A DNA stretch of 64,000 nucleotides from Gammaproteobacteria bacterium (GTDB lineage Bacteria; Pseudomonadota; Gammaproteobacteria; Pseudomonadales; Porticoccaceae). Location of the stretch: positions 1-64,000 of the forward strand of contig JACPPB010000026.1 of the NCBI GenBank assembly GCA_016191205.1. The letters run 5' to 3'. The position numbers and the translations under genes are program-made. This document shows positions 37,246 to 46,819 of the stretch, in pieces (the stretch's first letter is position 1; each line of letters opens with the position of its first letter). The notes under the pieces are model-generated. The model saw nothing but the letters and a program-made list of their open reading frames with translations. It had not been told where the DNA came from and did no database searches.

Positions 37246-38451
37246 CGCCCGCACCCGGGCCACCGCGCGCGCCACATCCCCGCCGGCATCACTCTGCCAG
37301 TGGGGCTCCGGATCGCCCAGCCAGACCGCACGGCCGCTCGCCACCAACTGCCGGTGGATCAGAGTGATGTCGCGGGACAGACGCTGCCAGCCCCAGCGCA
37401 TCAGGGCGCGGTACAGCAGCCCGCTCAGGCGAAAGTCATTCCCGTCGGGATCAGCGCGCACATCGGCGCCCGCACCACCACAACCGGCACGCATGCTGTG
37501 ACGTCCAGTGCCCAGGTCGAAGAGGTACAGTGGCTTTCCGGTCGCGCAGGCTTCCGACAGCATGGAAACGCTGTCGGCAGTGACGACAAACGCGTCCGCC
37601 AGCGCCAGATAACCGAAATAGGGATTGGTGGCAGCATCCGGTTGCCAGGCATAAAAATGCGTGGGCACGCCCAGATCCCCGGCAAACACCCGGGTCGCCG
37701 CGTCCGCCGTGCGCGGGCTGGTGGTGATCAGCAGGGAACCGCCGCGCTGGCGGGCCAGCGCCGTCGCGGCGTCAGCCAGCCGGCGCGCGGCTTTCGCGCC
37801 GAGCGTGAAGGGGCCGCTGTCGCCGCCCAGGATCACGGCGATGCGCGGCGCCGGCAGTTGTGCCAGCGCGTCCCGCCAGCGCGCGGCCGCCTCGCGCAGG
37901 CGGGAGGCCTGGACCCCGTGCAGGGGCAGGTCGTTGTGCAGCACATTGGCACGCCGGGGCAGCCGGTACTGCGGCGTGGTGATGACCAGATCAAAGCGTG
38001 CCGGATCGGCCCAGGGGCGGCCGACATGGACGATCCGGCAGCGCCCGCCGGACTGCCTGCGGATCCATCGGCCCACGGGTTCGTTGCGCATGCCCGCCGA
38101 AATCACCAGATCCGGCCAGGGCGCCGCCAGCGCAGCGGAGCGGCGCCGGTCGATACCCCGCAGCGAGCTGCCGCGCAGCAGATTGGTGCCAAACGCCAGG
38201 GTCCGATAATGCAGATGCTTGGTCTCGAAGGGCCAGTCCAGCGCCTCAGCCAGCGCCAGCACCTGCTGTTGCTCGCCTGTGCGGTAGGGTTCCAGCAGCC
38301 ATACCCGGGGTGTTGCGGAAGTCTTCCGGGACAGGTTGGTCGGGGATGCTGAAGTGGTAATGGTGAGGGCCTGCGGGTATATTGGCGCGGCGCAATGTAG
38401 CCCACCGCCCCGCCCCTCACAAGTTGCTCTCAGCCTGACGCCCCAGCCCAT
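37225..38451 (-). CDS. ELM1-family GT-B-like protein, paralogue C (start uncertain, probably internal)
   Basis: 'RVWLLEPYRTGEQQQVLALAEALDWPFETK', 'APWPDLVISAGMRNEPVGRWIRRQSGG', 'VHVGRPWAD', 'ITTPQYRLP', 'VILGGDSGPF', 'ADAFVVTADSVSMLSEACATGKPLYLF'. Confidence 0.8.
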   Translation of the reverse strand: MGWGVRLRATCEGRGGGLHCAAPIYPQALTITTSASPTNLSRKTSATPRVWLLEPYRTGEQQQVLALAEALDWPFETKHLHYRTLAFGTNLLRGSSLRGIDRRRSAALAAPWPDLVISAGMRNEPVGRWIRRQSGGRCRIVHVGRPWADPARFDLVITTPQYRLPRRANVLHNDLPLHGVQASRLREAAARWRDALAQLPAPRIAVILGGDSGPFTLGAKAARRLADAATALARQRGGSLLITTSPRTADAATRVFAGDLGVPTHFYAWQPDAATNPYFGYLALADAFVVTADSVSMLSEACATGKPLYLFDLGTGRHSMRAGCGGAGADVRADPDGNDFRLSGLLYRALMRWGWQRLSRDITLIHRQLVASGRAVWLGDPEPHWQSDAGGDVARAVARVRALFDLDG

Positions 38452-38695
38452 GCCCGATTACAACAGCTACGTCCAATTCATCTGCAATCTGCTCCAGACC
38501 CAGCAAAAAAGTGCGTCCAGGCCCTTGAGCGAGTCGACCGATCTGATCGCCGATGTCGGCCTCAGTTCACTCCAGGTAATGGAACTGATCGAAAAGCTGG
38601 AGGATCACTTCGATCTCTCCATCCCGCTCAATATCCTGCCCAACATCACCACCATCGGCGACCTGGCGACTCAGTTACACAGCTTGAAGCACTGA
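38450..38695 (+). CDS. Acyl carrier protein
   Basis: 'DLIADVGLSSLQVMELIEKLEDHFDLSIPLNILPNITTIGDLATQL' with phosphopantetheine-attachment Ser. Confidence 0.88.
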   Translation: MPDYNSYVQFICNLLQTQQKSASRPLSESTDLIADVGLSSLQVMELIEKLEDHFDLSIPLNILPNITTIGDLATQLHSLKH

Positions 38696-38833
38696 CGCAA
38701 CGCCGGCCCTCGCCGTCCGGGTTCCGGACTACAATGCAGGCCGAGGTGCCGGCCAGGTCGCGGCGCTGTTAGTACTGTCGGACACGCTCCGTCTTGTCTC
38801 TGAATCACACAGCAGATTTTTCGAGGAGTCCTG

Positions 38834-40018
38834 ATGCTGCTGGATAAATTCGAACCCATGTCCCGGGTGCAGGCCGAACTGGCCGCCCTCGGCATCAAGC
38901 CCTTCGGGGCGGTCACCGAACAGTTGCTGTCCGCCACCGAAGGCGTCGTCGAGGGCCGCCGGGTGATCCTGGCCGGCACCAATAATTATCTCGGCCTGTC
39001 CTTCGATCCCCGCTGCATCGCGGCGGCGCAGGCCGCTGCGGCGCGCTGGGGCACCGGCACCACGGGTTCGCGGATGGCGAACGGCACCTTCGCCGAACAT
39101 CTCGCCCTGGAAGCCGAACTGGCCGACCTCTATCGGGTGCCCCACGCCATGGTGTTCACCACCGGCTACGCCGCCACCCAAGGCATGTGCGCCACCCTCG
39201 CCGGCCCCGGTGACGTGATCCTGCTCGATGCGGACAGTCACGCCAGCATCTACGGCGGCGCCCAGTTGAGTGGCGCCGAAGTGATCCGCTTCAAGCACAG
39301 CGACCCCGCCGACCTGGAGAAACGCCTGCGCCGCCTGGGCGAACGCGTCGCCAACACGCTCATCGTGGTCGAGGGTATCTACAGCATGCTGGGTGACACC
39401 GCGCCGATGCGCGAGATCGCCGCGATCAAACAGGAATACGGCGGCCTGCTGCTGGTGGACGAGGCCCACTCCCTGGGCGTGCTGGGCGACCAGGGCGAAG
39501 GCGCCGCCGTGGCGGCGGGCGTCGGCGCCGCCGTGGACTTCTTCGTCGGCACCTTCAGCAAAAGCCTGGGCGCCACCGGCGGCTTTTGCGCAACCCCGCA
39601 CGCCGAACTTGAAGCGATCCGTTTTTCGACGCGCGCCTACATTTTCACCGCCTCCGCTTCGCCCTCGGTGGTGGCTTCGACGCGCGCGGCGCTGGCCATC
39701 ATGCGCGCTGAACCCGAACTGCGCACACGCCTCTGGGACAACGCCCGGCAACTCTACGACGGGCTCAAGGCGCTGGGTTTTCGGGTCGGCCCCAACCCGA
39801 GTCCGGTGATCGCCGTGACCCTCACGGATCGCGACCAGGCCTTCGCCTGGTGGCGCCGACTGCTGGAGGCCGGCGTCTATGTGAACATGGTGGTGCCGCC
39901 GGCATCGCCCAGTGGCGACAGCCTGCTGCGCTGCAGCATCAGCGCCGCCCACAGCCGCGCGCAGATCGAGCAGATGCTGGCGGCCTTCGCCGCGCTGCGC
40001 ACGGACGCCGCCGGCTGA
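38834..40018 (+). CDS. spt: Serine palmitoyltransferase (alpha-oxoamine synthase family)
   Basis: 'GTNNYLGLSFDPRCIAAAQAAAARWGTGTTGSRMANGT', 'VDEAHSLGVLG', 'VGTFSKSLGATGGF' (PLP Lys), 'YIFTASASPSVVA', 'VNMVVPPASPSGDSLLRCSISAAHSRAQI' strongly resembling Sphingomonas SPT. Confidence 0.88.
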   Translation: MLLDKFEPMSRVQAELAALGIKPFGAVTEQLLSATEGVVEGRRVILAGTNNYLGLSFDPRCIAAAQAAAARWGTGTTGSRMANGTFAEHLALEAELADLYRVPHAMVFTTGYAATQGMCATLAGPGDVILLDADSHASIYGGAQLSGAEVIRFKHSDPADLEKRLRRLGERVANTLIVVEGIYSMLGDTAPMREIAAIKQEYGGLLLVDEAHSLGVLGDQGEGAAVAAGVGAAVDFFVGTFSKSLGATGGFCATPHAELEAIRFSTRAYIFTASASPSVVASTRAALAIMRAEPELRTRLWDNARQLYDGLKALGFRVGPNPSPVIAVTLTDRDQAFAWWRRLLEAGVYVNMVVPPASPSGDSLLRCSISAAHSRAQIEQMLAAFAALRTDAAG

Positions 40019-40959
40019 TGGCGAACCCTGCGCCGCGGCCACTGACGGAAAGTCCGGCGGCGGGTGCGGCAGTGTTCACCTTTGCGCATCTGTCCGACCC
40101 ACACCTCAGCACTCCCGCTCCGCTGCCGCCCCGCGACTGGTGCGGCAAGCGCGCGCTCGGCTATCTGTCCTGGTACCGCAAGCGGCGCTTCGAACACCGT
40201 GCCGAAGTACTGGCAGCCTTGCAGCGGGATCTCGAGCAGACGCGTCCCGACCATCTGGTGATCACCGGCGATCTCACCCACATCGGCCAGCCGCAAGAGT
40301 TCGCCCAGGCGCGCCGCTGGCTGGAAACGCTGGGGCCGCCAGAGCGGGTGAGCCTGGTGCCCGGCAACCACGACAGCACGGTCGCCGCTCCCTGGAGCGA
40401 GACCTATGCGCAGTGGGAATCCTATCTGGCGACCGACAGTGACGCTGACGGCACGGCGCTGTTCCCGAGCCTGCGGATCCGCGATGGCGTCGCCCTGATC
40501 GGACTCTCCACCGCGGTGCCGTCGCCGCCCCTGCTGGCCGTCGGACGACTGGGCACCAAACAACTGGCGCGCCTCGCCGAGGTGCTGACGGAGACCGGCG
40601 GCCAGGGATTGTTCCGGGTCATCTATCTCCACCACGCGCCCGTCCCGGGTCAGGACAAGTGGCGCAAGCGCCTCGTGGATGCACCCGCACTCGCCGCCGT
40701 CGTCGCCCGCTGCGGCGCGGAATTGCTGCTCCACGGCCACAATCACCGCACCCGGGAATATCAGCTGGCAACCGGCGGACGCCCGGCCCCGGTATTCGGC
40801 GCGGCCTCAGCCTCGGCGCTGGGCGCGCACGGCGAGGCCGGCGGCTACTGCCTCTACCGGATAGGGCGGGAACACGGAGTTTGGCAACTGGCACTGGAGC
40901 GGCGCCGCTATGATCAAAGCAGCGACAGTTTTATAGCCGCGGACCATCGACGTCTGTAA
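40018..40959 (+). CDS. Calcineurin-like metallophosphoesterase
   Basis: 'FAHLSDPHLS', 'LVITGDLTHIG', 'LVPGNHDS', 'LLLHGHNHRT'; start overlaps spt stop (TGATG). Confidence 0.9.
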   Translation: MANPAPRPLTESPAAGAAVFTFAHLSDPHLSTPAPLPPRDWCGKRALGYLSWYRKRRFEHRAEVLAALQRDLEQTRPDHLVITGDLTHIGQPQEFAQARRWLETLGPPERVSLVPGNHDSTVAAPWSETYAQWESYLATDSDADGTALFPSLRIRDGVALIGLSTAVPSPPLLAVGRLGTKQLARLAEVLTETGGQGLFRVIYLHHAPVPGQDKWRKRLVDAPALAAVVARCGAELLLHGHNHRTREYQLATGGRPAPVFGAASASALGAHGEAGGYCLYRIGREHGVWQLALERRRYDQSSDSFIAADHRRL

Positions 40960-40968
40960 CCAAAGCGA

Positions 40969-41781
40969 TCAGGACTTCCGCGCCGCCGCGACGCCCGCCT
41001 GCACCAGCTCATAATCCGACAGGGTATCGACGTCCACGGCGGCGTGGGCGTAAGGCAGAATCACCGCCCGGATGCGGATATCGAGACGCCGCGACAGCCG
41101 CGCCAGTGCCTCATCCAGCGGCAACCATCCCAGCCGGTAGCGGATCACGGCGCGCCAGCCCAGCAGGCCAATCAGGCGCAGGGGCTTTTTGCGCTGGTTT
41201 TCGATCTGACGCCAGAACGCCGCGATCTCGCGGCCCCGGGGCGTCAGAAAGGCGAACAGATTGCAGCCGCAGAAATCGCCATCGCGAAACCGCAACACGG
41301 TTTTTTTCATGTCCGGAAACGCTTCGCGCACCAGCTCGTAGCGGGCCAGCCCCAGCGTCACGTCGGCGTCCCGTTCCAGACTCGCGCTGCAGAACGTATC
41401 GACGATCTCCCCGGTGAGCAGTGGATGATCGGCGGTGGTCAGCAGCACCGGGCGATCCGCCGGCAACATCGCCATCGCGGTACAGGCACTGGTACTGGGC
41501 GTCGCTTCGGGCGGACACCAGCCGAGGCTGCCCTGATCGACGGCATCGGCGAGCGGCCGGCTGGTGCGCAGATCGGCGTCGGACGGGCCGGCCAGCGTCA
41601 CCCCCGACACGCGCCGGGCCGTGGCCAGCGCGGCCAGCACGCGCCGCACCATGGGCACGCCGTCGATCTCGATCAGGGCCTTGCAACTGACGCCGGAATG
41701 ATCGCGCAATTCATCGCTGGCACTGCGGTCGCCGGCAAGTACGATGGCCGCAAAGACGGCGTCTGACACTTCTTTCAGCAT
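40969..41781 (-). CDS. MobA-like NTP transferase (nucleotidyltransferase family)
   Basis: 'FAAIVLAGDRSASDELRDHSGVSCKALIEIDGVPMVRRVLAAL', 'RPVLLTTADHPLLTGEIVDTF'. Confidence 0.75.
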   Translation of the reverse strand: MLKEVSDAVFAAIVLAGDRSASDELRDHSGVSCKALIEIDGVPMVRRVLAALATARRVSGVTLAGPSDADLRTSRPLADAVDQGSLGWCPPEATPSTSACTAMAMLPADRPVLLTTADHPLLTGEIVDTFCSASLERDADVTLGLARYELVREAFPDMKKTVLRFRDGDFCGCNLFAFLTPRGREIAAFWRQIENQRKKPLRLIGLLGWRAVIRYRLGWLPLDEALARLSRRLDIRIRAVILPYAHAAVDVDTLSDYELVQAGVAAARKS

Positions 41782-41788
41782 GGGAGAA

Positions 41789-42931
41789 CTACAACCATTT
41801 GCGGTAGATCCGGTAGCGTTTGTAGGCGGTGCCGCCGATGGTTTCGATGATGTTGCGCATGCCGGAATTGCCTTCCAGGATCCAGCTCAGTTCGACATCG
41901 ACGATACCGCGCTGCGCCAGGCGGCCACGCACCGCATCGGTCACCATGAACGCGAGCGTCGGCCCCAGGCGCGTGTTGTGGTATTCGCGGCGCACGCCCA
42001 GCAAGGGCACCCGACCGCTGCGCACGCCACTCACTTTGAGGCGCCACACCAGCTTTGCCCAGCCCAGGGGCAACAGGCGCCCGCGCAGATCCCGCGCCGC
42101 CTCGTTCACATTGGGCAGCGCGACGACAAAAGCGACCGGGCGCCCGTCGATTTCGGCAATCTGCACATAGTTCTCGGGAATCAGCGCCGCCATGACCTTG
42201 CCGAGTTCGGTGAACTCGGCTGACGTAAAGGGCACGAAGCCCCAGTTGCCGGCCCAGGCGTCGTTGAAAATATCCCGCAGGATTTCCAGTTCGGCGGCCA
42301 GCTCACGGCGCCGCAGCGTGCGCATCCGCACCTCGCGCGCGGCCCGCTCGGCGAGTTTCATCATCACCGGGGGCGGCACGAAACCGGATTTCAGGGTATA
42401 GGCGAACAGATCCTGGGCCTTCTCGTAACCCTGCTCTTCCACCCGCCCGGGGTAACAGGGCCGACCGTGACTCATCATCACACAGGGCGGCGTGTCGAAC
42501 CCTTCGACCAGCAGACCGGCTTCCTCGTTGATCGACAGGTTGAACGGACCCCGGACTTCCGTGCAGCCTCGCTCGCGCAGCCAGGCTTCCGCCGCGCCGA
42601 ACAAAGCGGCGAACACCTCGGGATCGTCCTCGGCTTCGAGCATCCCGAAGGAGCCCGCCCGATTGCCCTGGGTTTCCTGCTGCAGACGGTCGATCTGGGC
42701 GGTGATGCGCCCCACCGGGTGGCCACCGCGGCGCGCTACCCAGGCCCTGACTTCGGCGTGTTCGAACAGGGGATTGTTGCCGAACACCCGCATCCGCTCC
42801 TCGAAGCGCAGCGGCGCGATCCAGTGGGGATCGTCCCGATACAGCGCCGCCGCCAGACCGAGAAATTCGCGCCGATCGGCCCGGTTGGACACCGGGGAAA
42901 TGCTGAGGACAGTCTGGTCGACTTTGGCCAT
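41789..42931 (-). CDS. GNAT-like N-acyltransferase, bacterial ceramide synthase (bCerS)-like
   Basis: 'FLGLAAALYRDDPHWIAPLRFEERMRVFGNNPLFEHAEVRAWVARRGGHPVGRI', 'GPFNLSINEEAGLLVEGFDTPPCVMMSHGRPCY'; adjacent to spt and acp; start at ATG 42931. Confidence 0.7.
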   Translation of the reverse strand: MAKVDQTVLSISPVSNRADRREFLGLAAALYRDDPHWIAPLRFEERMRVFGNNPLFEHAEVRAWVARRGGHPVGRITAQIDRLQQETQGNRAGSFGMLEAEDDPEVFAALFGAAEAWLRERGCTEVRGPFNLSINEEAGLLVEGFDTPPCVMMSHGRPCYPGRVEEQGYEKAQDLFAYTLKSGFVPPPVMMKLAERAAREVRMRTLRRRELAAELEILRDIFNDAWAGNWGFVPFTSAEFTELGKVMAALIPENYVQIAEIDGRPVAFVVALPNVNEAARDLRGRLLPLGWAKLVWRLKVSGVRSGRVPLLGVRREYHNTRLGPTLAFMVTDAVRGRLAQRGIVDVELSWILEGNSGMRNIIETIGGTAYKRYRIYRKWL

Positions 42932-43102
42932 GGCAGGGTCTATTGCCGGTAGGTTTGGACGCTGTGCAACGGGGTTTGGCGGCACCATCCGCGCTGGGCC
43001 GGCACTATAGCAGAGGCACAACGCCTGCTGACCGCCGGCAAGGGCGCCGAACCCGCGGCGGGGTTCAGAACACGGGATTTTCGGGACAACCGGCTTTCCC
43101 GC

Positions 43103-43131
43103 ACAATTGCTTGACCGGGGCAAGCGATTGT
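43103..43131. repeat. Stable hairpin downstream of tRNA-Cys
   Basis: ACAATTGCTTG / CAAGCGATTGT arms (one mismatch), 7-nt loop. Confidence 0.6.
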
Positions 43132-43139
43132 CCGGGGGC

Positions 43140-43191
43140 ACTGTTCTTCGGGACTGTTCTTCAGGACTGTTCTTCGGGGCTGTTCTGCGGG
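43140..43191. repeat. Tandem repeat, 13 bp x 4
   Basis: ACTGTTCTTCGGG / ACTGTTCTTCAGG / ACTGTTCTTCGGG / GCTGTTCTGCGGG. Confidence 0.9.
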
Positions 43192-43197
43192 AAAGAA

Positions 43198-43271
43198 TGG
43201 AGGCTGGAGTCGGAATCGAACCGGCGTACGCGGAGTTGCAGTCCGCTACATGACCACTCTGCCATCCAGCC
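43198..43271 (-). tRNA. tRNA-Cys (anticodon GCA)
   Basis: Reverse complement GGCTGGATGGCAGAGTGGTCATGTAGCGGACTGCAACTCCGCGTACGCCGGTTCGATTCCGACTCCAGCCTCCA folds as a cloverleaf with GCA anticodon and encoded CCA. Confidence 0.95.
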
Positions 43272-43561
43272 AAGAGCGGGACGCATTCTAACCGAGACCC
43301 ACGCCCGATGACATACTTGCCGGCGGGCTGCCTTCGCAAAAAAACGTCAACCTATCGATCAGTGGGCGTGGTCTGCACGACCTCGGTCCTTGCGGACGGT
43401 TGGCGGGGCAGTAAAGGATCTGCCGTCCGACCGGCACCACCCGGCTCTCAGCCCGACCCGGGCCGCCCGCCACTCCGCCTCTCCCATTTGCCAGTCGGAC
43501 CACAGTTTCCAGCGACGAGAGTGGCTATACTTGGGTCCGCAGGAATCAGGGAGCCCGCGTC

Positions 43562-44053
43562 ATGGCACTACCGATCAAAGCTTGGTTTGGCATCTCATTG
43601 GCACTGGCGCTCGCCGCGCCACTCGCCGCCGCGGAGACCGTCTACAAATGGGTTGACGAACACGGTGTCACCCAGTTCTCGGCGCTGCCTCCCGCGGGCC
43701 GGACCGCGGAGAAGCTCAAGGTCGAAGCCCCGGAAGCGGCGCCAAGCGCCGCCACGGATACCAAGTCCGCCGCGGCCGACGACGGTCGTCCCAAGGACAT
43801 CACCAAGGGCGTCGCGAATCCGAGCGCAGCGGATCTCGCCCAGGAGGAAAAAAAGCGCGCCGAAAATTGCGCTACGGCCAAACGCAACCTGGAATCCCTC
43901 AATACCCGGGCTCACGTCCGCATCAAGGATGAGAACAGCGGTGAAGACCGTTATCTGACCCCCGAAGAACACGAGAAGTGGACCAAGGACTCAGCGCTGC
44001 GCGTGGACGAATACTGCAAGCCCGCCGCCCGTGCAGCGCCACCCAAACATTAG
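43562..44053 (+). CDS. DUF4124 domain-containing protein
   Basis: Signal peptide plus 'AETVYKWVDEHGVTQFSALPPAG'. Confidence 0.85.
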   Translation: MALPIKAWFGISLALALAAPLAAAETVYKWVDEHGVTQFSALPPAGRTAEKLKVEAPEAAPSAATDTKSAAADDGRPKDITKGVANPSAADLAQEEKKRAENCATAKRNLESLNTRAHVRIKDENSGEDRYLTPEEHEKWTKDSALRVDEYCKPAARAAPPKH

Positions 44054-44197
44054 CAGGTTGCTGAAAAACTGTTGCGGGCACCATCTGCTTCGTTGCGCGG
44101 TGCTCGCTCCCTCACCTATCGACTTGATAGGTCTCGATCGCTGCGCTCCGTGCGCCTCGCATCTGGCCCCCTCGCGACGTTTTTCAGCAACCTGTTA
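44051..44197. mobile_element. MITE-like 147-bp imperfect palindromic element
   Basis: 16-bp perfect terminal inverted repeats CAGGTTGCTGAAAAAC (44054-44069) / GTTTTTCAGCAACCTG (44179-44194), extended with one mismatch; internal CCTATCgacttGATAGG palindrome. Confidence 0.6.
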
Positions 44198-44215
44198 GCG
44201 GGTAACAGCGGCTGA

Positions 44216-46789
44216 TCAGCCGCTGACGAACTCAACCGCGCCATCCCGCAGCCCGGCGCGGATCGTCTCACCCGGGGCAAATTTTCCGGCGAGCATGGCC
44301 TGGGCCAGCGGGTTTTCGATGAGCTGCTGAATCTGCCGCTTCAGGGGCCGCGCACCGTAGACCGGATCGAAACCCGCCTCGCACAGCAAGTCCATCACCG
44401 CGTCGCTCACCTCAAGACCGAACTCGCGTTCCGCCAGACGGCGACGCAGATAGCCGAGCTGGATCTCGGCAATACCTCGAATCTGCTCCCGCGCGAGGGG
44501 ATGAAATACCACCACTTCGTCGATACGGTTGATGAATTCGGGGCGGAAGTGGCTGCCCACCTCGATCATCACCGCCGCCTTCATTTTTTCGTAGTGTTCT
44601 TCACCGGCCAGACGTTGAATGATGTCGGAGCCCAGGTTCGACGTCATCACGATCACCGTGTTGCGGAAATCGACCGTGCGGCCCTGACCATCGGTTAGGC
44701 GGCCGTCGTCGAGTACCTGCAACAGCACGTTGAACACATCGGGATGCGCTTTCTCGACCTCGTCCAGCAGCAGGACCGAATAAGGCCGGCGCCGTACCGC
44801 CTCGGTCAGATAACCGCCCTCTTCGTAGCCGACGTAACCGGGCGGCGCTCCGATCAGGCGCGCCACCGAGTGCTTCTCCATGAATTCCGACATGTCGATG
44901 CGCACCATGGCCTCTTCGGTGTCGAACAGGAATTCGGCCAGCGCCTTGCACAGCTCAGTCTTGCCGACGCCGGTGGGCCCCAGAAACAAAAAGGAACCGT
45001 TCGGGCGATTGGGATCCGAAAGCCCGGCCCGCGAGCGCCGCACGGCGTTGGCGACCGCGACCACGGCTTCCTCCTGGCCCAGCACCCGCCGGTGCAGGGC
45101 ATCCTCCATGCGCAGCAGTTTTTCGCGGTCGCCTTCGAGCATCTTGGCGACCGGAATGCCGGTCCAGCGCGCCACGACTTCCGCGATCTCCTCGTCCGTC
45201 ACCTTGTCGCGCAGCAAGTGCCGCTCCCGGGTCTCGGCTTCGCTGGCCAGAATCAGTTTGCGCTCAAGTTCGGGAATGATGCCGTACTGCAATTCGGACA
45301 TCTTCGACAGATCGCCGCCGCGACGGGCGGCATCAAACTCGTTGCGACGCCTGTCCAGTTCCTCGCGAATCTTGCCCGCTTCCTGCAAGGAAGCTTTTTC
45401 CGCTTTCCAGATTTCTTCGAGATCGGAGTATTCGCGCTCGATCGCGGCGATGTCCGTTTCCAGATCGGCCAGGCGCTGCCGCGACTCCTTGTCTTTTTCC
45501 TTCTTCACCACCTCGCGCTCCATCTTGAGCTGGATCAGACGCCGGTCGAGACGATCCATCTCTTCCGGCTTGTAATCCATTTCCATGCGGATGCGGCTCG
45601 CCGCCTCGTCGATCAGGTCGATGGCCTTGTCCGGCAACTGGCGGTCGGTGATGTAGCGCTGCGAGAGTTTGGCGGCGGCGATGATGGCCGAATCGGTGAT
45701 GCTGACATTGTGGTGTTTTTCGTAGCGCTCCTTGAGGCCGCGCAGGATCGCGATGGTGTCCTCTTCCGAGGGTTCGTCCACCAGCACTTTCTGAAAGCGC
45801 CGCTCCAGGGCCGCGTCCTTCTCGATGTACTGGCGGTACTCGTCGAGCGTGGTGGCGCCGACGCAGTGCAGTTCGCCGCGCGCCAGCGCCGGCTTCAGCA
45901 TGTTGCCGGCATCCATGGAACCTTCGGCCTTGCCGGCGCCGACCATGGTGTGCAGTTCGTCGATGAACAGGATCACCTGACCTTCGGCCTTGCCGAGCTC
46001 GTTGAGCACCGCTTTGAGACGCTCCTCGAACTCGCCGCGAAATTTGGCGCCGGCGATCAGCGTGCCCATGTCGAGGGACAGCACCCGCTTGTTTTTGAGA
46101 CCCTCGGGTACTTCACCGTTGACGATGCGCTGCGCCAGCCCTTCTACAATCGCGGTCTTGCCCACGCCGGGCTCGCCGATCAGCACGGGATTGTTCTTGG
46201 TGCGGCGCTGCAAAACCTGAATGGTGCGGCGGATTTCGTCGTCGCGGCCGATCACCGGATCGAGCTTGCCGGCACGGGCGCGCTCGGTGAGATCGACGGT
46301 GTACTTGTCCAGCGCCTGGCGCTGGCTTTCGGCATCGGCACTTTGCACGGTTTCTCCTCCACGTACCTGGTCGATGACGGCTTTCAACTGCTGCTTGCCG
46401 CCGAATTTGTTGAGCGCCGCTGCCAACGCCCCGCTCTGATCGAAAGCCGCCAGCAGCACGGTTTCCGCCGCGATGAACTGATCGCCCTGCTGCTGCGCCT
46501 GTTTGTCGGCGAGGTTCAGCAACCGCATCAGATCGGGCGAGATAGTGATGTCGCCGGTGGGATTTTTGATCACCGCCAGACGCTGCAACTGGGCTTCCAG
46601 CTCCCCTTCCAGACCCGCGAGATCGAATCCCGCCTGGGACAGCATGGGGCGCACCGAGCCGCCGGACTGGCGCAACAGCGCAATCAGCAGATGAACCGGC
46701 TCAACGGCGGTATGGTCGCGGCCGATGGCAAGCGACTGGGCATCGGCCAGCGCCTGCTGCAATGCGTTGGTGAGGCGATCCTGTCTCAT
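44216..46789 (-). CDS. clpB: ATP-dependent disaggregase ClpB
   Basis: Two AAA+ modules '[18 protein letters not shown]', '[19 protein letters not shown]', long coiled-coil middle domain, ~857 aa. Confidence 0.97.
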   Translation of the reverse strand: MRQDRLTNALQQALADAQSLAIGRDHTAVEPVHLLIALLRQSGGSVRPMLSQAGFDLAGLEGELEAQLQRLAVIKNPTGDITISPDLMRLLNLADKQAQQQGDQFIAAETVLLAAFDQSGALAAALNKFGGKQQLKAVIDQVRGGETVQSADAESQRQALDKYTVDLTERARAGKLDPVIGRDDEIRRTIQVLQRRTKNNPVLIGEPGVGKTAIVEGLAQRIVNGEVPEGLKNKRVLSLDMGTLIAGAKFRGEFEERLKAVLNELGKAEGQVILFIDELHTMVGAGKAEGSMDAGNMLKPALARGELHCVGATTLDEYRQYIEKDAALERRFQKVLVDEPSEEDTIAILRGLKERYEKHHNVSITDSAIIAAAKLSQRYITDRQLPDKAIDLIDEAASRIRMEMDYKPEEMDRLDRRLIQLKMEREVVKKEKDKESRQRLADLETDIAAIEREYSDLEEIWKAEKASLQEAGKIREELDRRRNEFDAARRGGDLSKMSELQYGIIPELERKLILASEAETRERHLLRDKVTDEEIAEVVARWTGIPVAKMLEGDREKLLRMEDALHRRVLGQEEAVVAVANAVRRSRAGLSDPNRPNGSFLFLGPTGVGKTELCKALAEFLFDTEEAMVRIDMSEFMEKHSVARLIGAPPGYVGYEEGGYLTEAVRRRPYSVLLLDEVEKAHPDVFNVLLQVLDDGRLTDGQGRTVDFRNTVIVMTSNLGSDIIQRLAGEEHYEKMKAAVMIEVGSHFRPEFINRIDEVVVFHPLAREQIRGIAEIQLGYLRRRLAEREFGLEVSDAVMDLLCEAGFDPVYGARPLKRQIQQLIENPLAQAMLAGKFAPGETIRAGLRDGAVEFVSG

Positions 46790-46819
46790 GGTGTCTCCAC
46801 TGGCTTTGAATGACGAGCT

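Noticed and set aside
43140-43191. CRISPR-like array
   Set aside because: Units are contiguous 13-mers with no spacers and no cas genes; simple tandem repeat
44744-46813. 689-aa plus-strand ORF antisense to clpB
   Set aside because: Mirror-frame artefact of a high-GC gene; clpB on the minus strand is unambiguous
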